5,981 nt of DNA. Source: Sphingomonas bacterium (lineage in GTDB: Bacteria; Pseudomonadota; Alphaproteobacteria; Sphingomonadales; Sphingomonadaceae). The stretch lies in contig NZ_CAHJWX010000139.1 of the NCBI RefSeq assembly GCF_903643065.1, forward strand, positions 1 to 5,981, given 5' to 3'. A program made the translations under genes and the position numbers. Below, piece after piece: positions 1 to 5,981 of this stretch; within the stretch, counting starts at the first letter, position 1, and each line of letters begins with the position of its first letter. The notes beneath the pieces were generated by a model, which was not told the DNA's origin, did no database searches, and saw only the letters and a program-made list of their open reading frames with translations.

Positions 1-85
1 GCACCGGCCGGGTCACCAGCCGCAAGACCTCGGGCCCGCCCGGCGCCGCCGGATCGATCGCGTCCATCATGTCCGGGATCGTCAT
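1..85 (-). CDS. NAD(P)H:quinone oxidoreductase, zinc-type MDR family (N-terminal 28 residues only)
   Basis: This is the 5' end of a minus-strand gene that runs off the left edge of the window. Translating from the ATG at 85 gives MTIPDMMDAIDPAAPGGPEV, then LRLVTRPV. The stretch D-x-x-x-PGGPEVL-x-L-x-x-x-P is how many quinone oxidoreductases of the medium-chain dehydrogenase/reductase superfamily (the TIGR02824-type group) begin. Those are cytosolic NADPH-dependent enzymes that reduce quinones or enones. A purine-rich GAGGGGG lies about ten bases upstream of the ATG and supports this start. The Met codons at residues 6 and 7 are possible alternatives. In alphaproteobacteria this family often lies divergent to a DUF1192 gene, as it does here, which strengthens the call. 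No catalytic or cofactor motif falls inside the window, so the exact enzyme is inferred from the N terminus and context alone. Confidence 0.72.
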   Translation of the reverse strand, partial: MTIPDMMDAIDPAAPGGPEVLRLVTRPV

Positions 86-113
86 CGGCGTCTGCCCCCT
101 CGTGCGGGGTCAA

Positions 114-142
114 GTTATTGACTCAGGCGGCCCATCGGTCAA
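114..142 (-). promoter_or_regulatory. Predicted sigma-70 promoter of the quinone oxidoreductase gene
   Basis: Read on the minus strand there is TTGACC (137-142) as -35, a spacer of exactly 17 bases, and AATAAC (114-119) as -10. Transcription would start near 107 and give a leader of about 20 bases that contains the GAGGGGG ribosome binding site of the gene starting at 85. Five of six -35 bases and four of six -10 bases match the sigma-70 consensus. This is motif matching only. Confidence 0.45.
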
Positions 143-154
143 CGTTGCGCTCCC

Positions 155-349
155 ATGGACCTGGACGACGCGCTGCCCCGATCCGCCGGCCCGCTGACCG
201 AACTGGTCCGCGAGGACCTCGATCCGCTCTCGGTCGCCGAACTGGAGGCGCGCATCACCGCGCTGGAGGGCGAGATCGCCCGCTGCCGGATCAAATGGCA
301 ACACGCCGTTCATCATCGCGCCAGCGCCGACGCGCTATTCCGCTCGTGA
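155..349 (+). CDS. DUF1192 family small protein
   Basis: This is a complete 64-residue protein of the DUF1192 family (Pfam PF06698), whose function is unknown and which is widespread in alphaproteobacteria. The typical signature is present: MDLDD at the start, then EDLDPLSVAELEARI at residues 20-34, then a short amphipathic helix that looks like a coiled coil (about 27-50), ending in ASADALF. There is no signal peptide or membrane segment, so it should be cytosolic. The length is normal for the family. The ATG at 155 is chosen because the conserved MDLDD starts there. No Shine-Dalgarno sequence precedes it (the upstream bases are GTTGCGCTCCC), so the mRNA may be leaderless. The family frequently sits divergent to a quinone oxidoreductase gene, and does so here. 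A perfect hairpin follows eight bases after the stop codon. Confidence 0.88.
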   Translation: MDLDDALPRSAGPLTELVREDLDPLSVAELEARITALEGEIARCRIKWQHAVHHRASADALFRS

Positions 350-356
350 CCTGGAC

Positions 357-380
357 GCCCGTTCCCCGGCCGGAACGGGC
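357..380 (+). terminator. Perfect 9-bp hairpin after the DUF1192 gene
   Basis: GCCCGTTCC (357-365) pairs perfectly with GGAACGGGC (372-380) across the six-base loop CCGGCC. It starts seven bases after the TGA of the DUF1192 gene. No T-tract follows, so it is either a weak intrinsic terminator or a 3'-end stabilising hairpin. Confidence 0.5.
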
Positions 381-382
381 GG

Positions 383-411
383 CTTGATGCGGGGCCGCGT
401 CATCCCGACAT
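383..411 (+). promoter_or_regulatory. Possible clpA promoter with heat-shock-like elements
   Basis: CTTGAT (383-388) is followed after 15 bases by CCCGACAT (404-411). This loosely resembles the RpoH (sigma-32) pattern CTTGAA, N13-17, CCCCAT. The match in the -10 half is imperfect (CCCGAC against CCCCAT), and no better sigma-70 promoter is visible between the DUF1192 gene and clpA. It lies 49-77 bases upstream of the clpA start. Part of it overlaps an imperfect hairpin (TCATCCC, loop GACAT, GGGACGA, at 400-418). Confidence 0.22.
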
Positions 412-446
412 GGGACGAAACGGGTCGCGCGAACACTGGCGGCTCA

Positions 447-453
447 CTGGAGT
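447..453 (+). promoter_or_regulatory. clpA ribosome binding site
   Basis: CTGGAGT at 447-453 contains GGAG and lies six bases before the ATG at 460, a normal Shine-Dalgarno spacing. It fixes the clpA start, which also coincides with the first residue of the conserved ClpA N-domain. It is one of the few clear ribosome binding sites in the window. Confidence 0.7.
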
Positions 454-459
454 AATTCG

Positions 460-2787
<2,328 letters not shown>

Positions 2788-2792
2788 CCGTC

Positions 2793-2821
2793 CGTCATCC
2801 CGGGCAAGCGCCGGAATGACG
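2793..2821. repeat. Imperfect palindrome after clpA (possible terminator or REP-like element)
   Basis: CGTCATCCCGG (2793-2803) pairs with CCGGAATGACG (2811-2821): eleven positions with one C/A mismatch, which becomes a G-U wobble in minus-strand RNA. The loop is GCAAGCG. It starts five bases after the clpA stop and has no T-tract. It may end or protect the clpA mRNA. The sequence also resembles the dispersed CGTCATxCCGG palindromes that are common between proteobacterial genes; that resemblance is from memory. Confidence 0.5.
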
Positions 2822-2841
2822 CGGACCGGGCCGACCGACCC

Positions 2842-2874
2842 TTCCACCATCCCGCTTGCGAGTGGATGATGGAA
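2842..2874. repeat. Second imperfect palindrome between clpA and the cyclase gene
   Basis: TTCCACCATCC (2842-2852) pairs with GGATGATGGAA (2864-2874): eleven positions with one C/A mismatch, again G-U on the minus strand. The eleven-base loop contains CGCTTGCG. With the palindrome at 2793-2821 it fills most of the gap after clpA and would help separate clpA from the cyclase transcript. There is no T-tract. Confidence 0.42.
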
Positions 2875-2888
2875 AGCTCGGCCGGATG

Positions 2889-2905
2889 TTTACCGTTCGT
2901 TGACC
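2889..2905 (+). promoter_or_regulatory. Degenerate CtrA-like box upstream of the diguanylate cyclase gene
   Basis: TTTACCGTTCGTTGACC fits the CtrA layout TTAA-N7-TTAA with two mismatches in the eight core bases: TTTA (2889-2892), seven bases, TTGA (2900-2903). Both halves end in ACC, and GTTTACC and GTTGACC repeat at an 11-base spacing. The site lies 23-39 bases before the ATG, where a promoter-proximal activator or repressor would bind. TTGACC could instead be a -35 box, but no -10 lies at the right distance before the start codon. Confidence 0.33.
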
Positions 2906-2927
2906 ATTCTGGCCGTACATCGCGCCG

Positions 2928-4616
2928 ATGATCCGGGGGGCATGGCGGTATTGGTGGATGGGGCTGGCGGTCGCGCTGGCGCTGCTGCCGTGCTCCGCAC
3001 CCGCCGCCGCGCAGGCGGGGCTGGTCGGCACGCCGATCTCCGTTTGCGTCAAGCGCGTCGCCGCGAACGACCGTGCGCTCGCGTTGCTGACCGACCCGCG
3101 CGGGTTCGACTGCGTCACCGACCAGCGCCGCTTCGGCCCCGGCGATTTCTGGGTGGTGTCTCGACCGTTCGTCACCGACTCGCGTTGGCCCGCCCGCATC
3201 CGCGTGGTCAGCACCTGGCAGCGATCGGCGACCCTGTGGGCCCGCTACGCCGATGGAGCGGTCCGCATGTTGCCGGGCGACGGCCGGGCGACCACCCGCC
3301 GGCTCCAGCTCGGGGCCATCGTCGAATACAAGCTCCCGTCGAGAGCCGTGCCGGTGACGCGGCTGTTGTGGCACGTGCTGGATGCGGCCAACGCCCGCGG
3401 CCTCGTGCTCGCGCCGCACAGCGCCTCGCCCGCCGAGAGCGCGATGTCGAACATGCTCCTGGCGGGGCTATACGGCTGTTTCGTCGGGCTCTGCCTGTCG
3501 CTGTTCATCTATAATCTGGCGTTGTTCGCGGCGCTGCGCCATCGCTTCCAGCTCGCCTATTGCGTGATGGTGGCGAGCCTGCTGGTCTATGCCCTCTCGT
3601 CGTCGGGCGCGCTGGCATGGCTCGCCCCGAACATCACCAACAACGATCGGGTGCGGATCAGCTATCTCAGCCTAGCCGTCTCGGCGGTGGCGGCCTTGGC
3701 CTTCGCGCGCGCGTTCTTCGAGCCACGCGTGTTCGCGGGCGCGCTTGGCCGCGCGGCCGACGCGGTGACGGCGCTGCTGATCGGCAGCGCGGTGTTGTTC
3801 GCGGTGCTGGAGCCCTGGCATGCGAGGTTGCTGGGGCAGCTCTGCGCCGACAGCTTCGCCGCCCTGATGCTGATCGCGCCCGCGGCATTGTGGCGCGCCT
3901 GGCGACAGCGATCCAATTACCTCTGGCTGTTCGGCCTCGCCTGGGCGGTCCCGATCGCGCTGGCGACGCTGCGCGTCGCGGGCACGCTCGGGCTGACCGG
4001 CTGGAGCTTCTGGATGGACAATTCGACGCTGCTCGCGATGGCGCTGGAGGCGGTCACCTCGGCACTCGCGATCGCGTATCGGGTCCATTTGTTGAGCCGC
4101 GAGCGCGACGAGGCGCGCGAACAGGAAATGGCGGCGCGCCTGCTCGCCGACACCGATCCGCTGACCGGGCTGCTCAACCGCCGCGCGTTCCTCGCCCAGG
4201 CGATCGGGCGCGAGGGCGATCAATGCCTGCTGATCCTCGACGTCGATCATTTCAAGCGTGTCAACGAGACGATCGGGCATGACGGCGGCGACGAGGTGCT
4301 GCGCGTGATCGCGCGGAGCCTGCGCGCCGCCGCGCCGCCGGGGGCGCTGGTGGCGCGGTTCGGCGGGGAGGAGTTCGTGACCGTCTGTTCCGCCGACGCC
4401 GCGCCGTTGTCCATGCTCCTGCTCGAACGGCTGCGCACCCAGCGCATGCCCTACGACATGACCGTGACCTCATCGATCGGCAGCTGCACGGGACCGTTGA
4501 TGCGCGAGACCGACTGGAAGCGGCTCTATCGCGAGGCCGACCGCGCGCTGTTCGCCGCCAAGGCCGCCGGCCGCGACCGGGCGCGTGATGCCACCCAGTT
4601 GACGGCCGCCGCCTGA
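2928..4616 (+). CDS. Membrane diguanylate cyclase, 7TM-DISM type sensor with GGEEF domain
   Basis: This 562-residue protein probably makes c-di-GMP from two GTP at the inner membrane. Residues 1-29 look like a Sec signal peptide, with probable cleavage near AAAQA. Residues 30-172 are a periplasmic domain with C40 and C62 as a possible disulfide. About seven hydrophobic helices follow (roughly 174-202, 208-232, 245-263, 278-295, 303-322, 330-351, 366-386), as in 7TM-DISM receptors. A short charged helix (388-405) leads to a GGDEF domain starting at DTDPLTGLLNRRAF (408-421). Metal ligand D438, N446, D455 and the active motif GGEEF (479-483) are present. The inhibitory RxxD site is absent: P470 and A473 occupy its Arg and Asp positions. 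The stretch between GGEEF and TSSIG looks about ten residues short. The start is chosen for the signal peptide; no ribosome binding site is visible. The ligand is unknown. Confidence 0.92.
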   Translation: MIRGAWRYWWMGLAVALALLPCSAPAAAQAGLVGTPISVCVKRVAANDRALALLTDPRGFDCVTDQRRFGPGDFWVVSRPFVTDSRWPARIRVVSTWQRSATLWARYADGAVRMLPGDGRATTRRLQLGAIVEYKLPSRAVPVTRLLWHVLDAANARGLVLAPHSASPAESAMSNMLLAGLYGCFVGLCLSLFIYNLALFAALRHRFQLAYCVMVASLLVYALSSSGALAWLAPNITNNDRVRISYLSLAVSAVAALAFARAFFEPRVFAGALGRAADAVTALLIGSAVLFAVLEPWHARLLGQLCADSFAALMLIAPAALWRAWRQRSNYLWLFGLAWAVPIALATLRVAGTLGLTGWSFWMDNSTLLAMALEAVTSALAIAYRVHLLSRERDEAREQEMAARLLADTDPLTGLLNRRAFLAQAIGREGDQCLLILDVDHFKRVNETIGHDGGDEVLRVIARSLRAAAPPGALVARFGGEEFVTVCSADAAPLSMLLLERLRTQRMPYDMTVTSSIGSCTGPLMRETDWKRLYREADRALFAAKAAGRDRARDATQLTAAA

Positions 4617-4630
4617 CGCGACTTGCCTCC

Positions 4631-4652
4631 CGCTCCGCATCGGTTGCGAGCG
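4631..4652 (+). terminator. Hairpin downstream of the diguanylate cyclase gene
   Basis: CGCTC (4631-4635) pairs with GAGCG (4648-4652), and after a bulged C, GCA (4637-4639) pairs with TGC (4645-4647) around a five-base loop. It begins 14 bases after the cyclase stop. No T-tract follows, so an intrinsic terminator function is weakly supported. Its last base touches the outer stem of the next structure. Confidence 0.35.
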
Positions 4653-4723
4653 ATAGTCGACCTCGGCCCGATTAAAATGAAGATGCTGGTGAGGTGGAGC
4701 ACCCGCCAGCTGCACTGACTATC
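4652..4723 (+). other. Structured segment in the convergent gap (candidate RNA element)
   Basis: An outer 7-bp stem, GATAGTC (4652-4658) with GACTATC (4717-4723), encloses a strong inner hairpin. In the inner hairpin GCTGGTG (4685-4691) pairs with CGCCAGC (4704-4710), then after a bulged A4692 GGTG (4693-4696) pairs with CACC (4700-4703) around the triloop GAG. The T4690/G4705 pair is a wobble only in plus-strand RNA, which favours transcription from that strand. A TAAAAT hexamer (4673-4678), five of six to a -10 box, lies seven bases before the inner hairpin, but no good -35 is seen. It could be part of the cyclase 3' UTR or a small RNA. Confidence 0.35.
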
Positions 4724-4752
4724 TGCCCCTGCCGACGCCCGGCCCACCCGAA

Positions 4753-4766
4753 CCGCGCAAGCGCGG
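4753..4766 (-). terminator. Hairpin abutting the clpS stop codon
   Basis: CCGCGC (4753-4758) and GCGCGG (4761-4766) form a compact stem (five pairs with a four-base loop) directly after the clpS TAG on the minus strand. Only two T residues follow, so any intrinsic termination would be weak. A role as a 3'-end stabiliser, or in blocking read-through from the converging cyclase gene, is equally possible. Confidence 0.4.
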
Positions 4767-5126
4767 CTACGCCTTCTCCAGCGTGCATTGCAGCGGATGC
4801 TGGTTCTGCCGGGCGAAGTCGATCACCTGGCCCACTTTGGTCTCGGCGACCTCATAGGTGAATGTTCCGCACACCCCCACGCCCTTTTGGTGGACGTGCA
4901 GCATCACCCTGGTCGCCGCCTCCATGTCCATGCGGAAGAAGCGCTGGAGGCATAGCACGACGAACTCCATGGGCGTGTAGTCATCGTTCAGCATCAGCAC
5001 GCGATAGGGCGTCGGCTGCTTCGTCTTGGATCGGGTGCGCGTGGCGAGACCCAGCCCGGTACGGCCGTCCTGGTCGTCGCCATCGCCGCCGCGACGCTCG
5101 GCTGCTGTGAAAGGATCGGTGCTCAT
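4767..5126 (-). CDS. clpS: ATP-dependent Clp protease adaptor protein ClpS
   Basis: This is a complete 119-residue ClpS. It binds proteins with N-end-rule (N-degron) amino termini and hands them to the ClpA N-domain for degradation by ClpAP. Residues 1-38 are a polar, Gly/Asp/Arg-rich flexible arm. The folded core starts at [17 protein letters not shown] (40-56), where N47, D48, D49, T51 and M53 match the N-degron pocket residues. H79 (in VHQKG) matches the conserved pocket histidine. [13 protein letters not shown] (86-98) and the terminal [10 protein letters not shown] are classic ClpS sequence. The ATG at 5126 is chosen because MSTDPF gives the usual length; a frame open to 5222 would add 32 atypical residues. 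No Shine-Dalgarno sequence precedes 5126 and a promoter ends about twelve bases upstream, so a leaderless mRNA is possible. The gene converges on the cyclase gene rather than preceding clpA. Confidence 0.96.
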   Translation of the reverse strand: MSTDPFTAAERRGGDGDDQDGRTGLGLATRTRSKTKQPTPYRVLMLNDDYTPMEFVVLCLQRFFRMDMEAATRVMLHVHQKGVGVCGTFTYEVAETKVGQVIDFARQNQHPLQCTLEKA

Positions 5127-5138
5127 GCGGTGACAAGA

Positions 5139-5166
5139 AATATGGGAAAGCGGGGGTGGCAGGCAA
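5139..5166 (-). promoter_or_regulatory. Predicted clpS promoter
   Basis: On the minus strand TTGCCT (5161-5166) and CATATT (5139-5144) are separated by 16 bases. Each matches four of six bases of the sigma-70 consensus. Transcription would begin near 5131, only a few bases before the ATG at 5126, which agrees with the missing ribosome binding site. It lies downstream of the terminator at 5182-5212, so clpS would be transcribed independently of the phasin gene. Confidence 0.38.
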
Positions 5167-5178
5167 GGCTCGATCGCG

Positions 5179-5212
5179 AAAAAGGGCGACCATCGCAGTG
5201 ACGGCCGCCCTT
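5179..5212 (-). terminator. Intrinsic terminator between the phasin gene and clpS
   Basis: In minus-strand RNA AAGGGCGGCC (bases 5212-5203) pairs with GGUCGCCCUU (5191-5182): ten pairs including one G-U, with an eleven-base loop. It runs into five T residues (5179-5183). On the plus strand the wobble becomes an A/C mismatch and there is no T-tract, so it works only in the phasin-to-clpS direction. This is the best intrinsic terminator in the window. Confidence 0.68.
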
Positions 5213-5224
5213 CCGTTCGCAATG

Positions 5225-5253
5225 CCCATCACGGGAACGCGTCCCGTGATGGG
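5225..5253. terminator. Perfect 12-bp hairpin downstream of the phasin gene
   Basis: CCCATCACGGGA (5225-5236) pairs perfectly with TCCCGTGATGGG (5242-5253) around a five-base loop, ACGCG. It lies 34 bases beyond the phasin stop and just before the T-tract terminator at 5179-5212. Without its own T-tract it may act as a transcript-stabilising 3' hairpin or as the first of two tandem terminators. The perfect symmetry means a DNA-binding function cannot be excluded. Confidence 0.5.
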
Positions 5254-5256
5254 GAC

Positions 5257-5279
5257 CCGGCCGACATTGCCGCGGCCGG
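5257..5279. repeat. 7-bp inverted repeat after the phasin stop
   Basis: CCGGCCG (5257-5263) pairs with CGGCCGG (5273-5279) across a nine-base loop. It is the third hairpin in the gap between the phasin gene and clpS. The pure G/C composition makes chance occurrence fairly likely in this genome, so the functional claim is weak. Confidence 0.3.
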
Positions 5280-5287
5280 ACGCCTGA

Positions 5288-5923
5288 TCAGGCGGCCTGC
5301 TTCATCTTTTCCGCCGCCAGCGCCCAGCGATTGGAGATCGGCTGCGCGACCTCGCCCGCGAGCTTGAGCGCGGCTTCGGTCGAGCGCGAGGTCTCGGCGA
5401 CCATCAGCTCGAACTGCTGACGGACATAGTCGCCGCCTAGCTTCACGAACTCGGTCGGGCTCTTGACCGACGTCATGGAGCGCATCGCGGCGGTGGCGGT
5501 CTCGAACTGGCCGCGCACAAAGGCGGCGCGGTCCTGCGCCAGCGTCTGCAGGCCGGCGGCCGCCAGCTTGCCCGACTCGACCATCGCCTCGACATTGCCC
5601 TTGGTCATGTCGTTCAGGTCGGCGAACAGCGCCTGGCCCTTGGCCATCGCGCCCTCGGTGCCATGCCTGATGTCGCCGAACATCGCCTGGGTCTGGTCGG
5701 TCGCGGTCTGGGTCAAATTGTCGATGGTGTCGGCCACGATGGGCTCCTCGATGACGGGGGTGTCCGCCGGAACCGCGGCGGGCGGCAGCGCGGGAGCGGG
5801 CTCGGCGACGACTCGGACCTCGACCTGCCGGGCCGGCTTGCGCCTCGGCCTGGCGGCGGCGAGCGCCCCCGGGATCGGCTCGGCGCTATCGTTCGCCAGC
5901 AGCGTCAGGGTCGGATCGGACAC
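5288..5923 (-). CDS. Phasin family protein (PHA granule-associated)
   Basis: This 211-residue protein belongs to the phasin family (Phasin_2 type), which coats cytosolic polyhydroxyalkanoate granules and controls their size and number. Residues 1-62 are a Pro/Ala/Arg-rich, probably disordered segment. Residues 64-210 are almost entirely amphipathic helix, rich in Ala, Gln, Thr and Met. MAKGQALFADLNDMTKGN (93-110) and the SPTEFVKLGGDYVRQQFE (155-172) block resemble conserved phasin helices, and it ends in SNRWALAAEKMKQAA. There is no signal peptide or membrane span. The GTG at 5923 is chosen because AAAGGAG lies six bases upstream; the frame stays open to a TTG at 5974, but that lies within the -35 box. 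A promoter and a PhaR-like palindrome sit immediately upstream. No PHA synthase gene is in the window. Some sphingomonad phasins may have roles beyond PHA, so the granule role is inferred from the family. Confidence 0.9.
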   Translation of the reverse strand: MSDPTLTLLANDSAEPIPGALAAARPRRKPARQVEVRVVAEPAPALPPAAVPADTPVIEEPIVADTIDNLTQTATDQTQAMFGDIRHGTEGAMAKGQALFADLNDMTKGNVEAMVESGKLAAAGLQTLAQDRAAFVRGQFETATAAMRSMTSVKSPTEFVKLGGDYVRQQFELMVAETSRSTEAALKLAGEVAQPISNRWALAAEKMKQAA

Positions 5924-5929
5924 GAACGG

Positions 5930-5936
5930 CTCCTTT
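5930..5936 (-). promoter_or_regulatory. Phasin ribosome binding site (decides the GTG start)
   Basis: AAAGGAG on the minus strand, six bases before the GTG at 5921-5923, is the strongest Shine-Dalgarno sequence in the window. It selects this GTG over the in-frame TTG at 5974. Its outermost A is the base next to the palindrome at 5936-5950, which it overlaps by one base, so a bound repressor could also hinder the transcript start region. Confidence 0.75.
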
Positions 5937-5950
5937 GTTGCAGTGCAACA
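5936..5950. promoter_or_regulatory. Perfect palindrome in the phasin promoter, putative PhaR operator
   Basis: TGTTGCAGTGCAACA is a perfect 7+1+7 inverted repeat with a TTGC/GCAA core. It overlaps the predicted -10 hexamer and the transcription start of the phasin gene. PhaR of Paracoccus and Rhodobacter represses phasin genes through TGC/GCA palindromes near their promoters and is released by nascent polyhydroxyalkanoate. Assignment to PhaR is inferred from motif and gene; the PhaR gene is not in this window. Confidence 0.6.
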
Positions 5951-5974
5951 TAATCGAGCGGCCTGGCGAGTCAA
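5947..5974 (-). promoter_or_regulatory. Predicted phasin sigma-70 promoter
   Basis: On the minus strand TTGACT (5969-5974) and TATGTT (5947-5952) are separated by 16 bases. The -35 matches five of six and the -10 four of six consensus bases. Transcription would start near 5940, inside the palindrome, giving a leader of about 17 bases with the AAAGGAG ribosome binding site. Confidence 0.58.
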
Positions 5975-5981
5975 GGAGATC

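Noticed and set aside
3560..4282. A 240-codon plus-strand frame inside the cyclase gene
   Set aside because: It lies in another frame of a gene whose membrane helices and GGEEF domain are unambiguous, and its sequence is typical Arg/Gly-rich shadow translation.
4678..4719. A 13-codon mini-ORF (MKMLVRWSTRQLH) in the convergent gap
   Set aside because: There is no Shine-Dalgarno sequence, and its codons coincide with the arms of the inner hairpin, which explain the sequence better. It does not look like a leader peptide because no plus-strand gene follows.
4470..4747. Minus-strand frames of 73-81 codons spanning the convergent gap
   Set aside because: They overlap the cyclase 3' end, have no domain signature and no ribosome binding site; the gap itself is better explained by hairpins.
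5127..5222. A 32-residue N-terminal extension of ClpS
   Set aside because: The extra residues do not resemble ClpS, the stretch contains a terminator and the likely clpS promoter, and MSTDPF at 5126 gives the normal length.
5663..5953. A 96-codon plus-strand frame antisense to the phasin gene
   Set aside because: Gly/Arg/Asp-rich shadow translation with no recognisable domain, running through the phasin promoter.
5924..5974. A 17-residue N-terminal extension of the phasin from a TTG codon
   Set aside because: That TTG lies in the -35 box and the extension would cross the promoter and operator; the GTG at 5923 has an AAAGGAG at ideal spacing.

Overview
The window looks like chromosomal DNA of an alphaproteobacterium, most likely a sphingomonad (Sphingomonas or a close relative). 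It is strongly GC-rich. A DUF1192 gene sits head-to-head with a quinone-oxidoreductase start, and a short C-terminal phasin lies next to clpS. Both arrangements fit that group. The assignment rests on protein and context recognition from memory, not on a database search.

Layout from left to right. Positions 1-85 (-) hold the 5' end of a zinc-type NAD(P)H:quinone oxidoreductase gene. Divergent to it is a small DUF1192 gene (155-349, +), followed by a perfect hairpin. clpA (460-2787, +) is complete and its 3' gap holds two imperfect palindromes. A membrane diguanylate cyclase gene follows (2928-4616, +): signal peptide, periplasmic domain, seven membrane helices and a GGEEF domain. It converges on clpS (4767-5126, -) across a 150-base gap rich in nested hairpins. 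Between clpS and the last gene, a phasin (5288-5923, -), lie a terminator with a T-tract on the minus strand and other hairpins. The phasin promoter carries a perfect palindrome that looks like a PhaR operator.

How the genes work together. ClpA is the AAA+ unfoldase that feeds ClpP, and ClpS is its adaptor for N-degron substrates. They form one machine, but here they lie on opposite strands with the cyclase gene between them, so they cannot share an mRNA. The cyclase makes c-di-GMP in response to an unknown periplasmic or membrane signal; its RxxD inhibitory site is absent and a degenerate CtrA-like box lies upstream. The phasin coats polyhydroxyalkanoate granules, and its putative operator would tie its expression to polymer formation.

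I see no mobile element, CRISPR array, tRNA, rRNA or clear new defence or biosynthetic system. The most interesting material is regulatory: the structured clpS/cyclase gap, the phasin operator, and three genes that lack a ribosome binding site.
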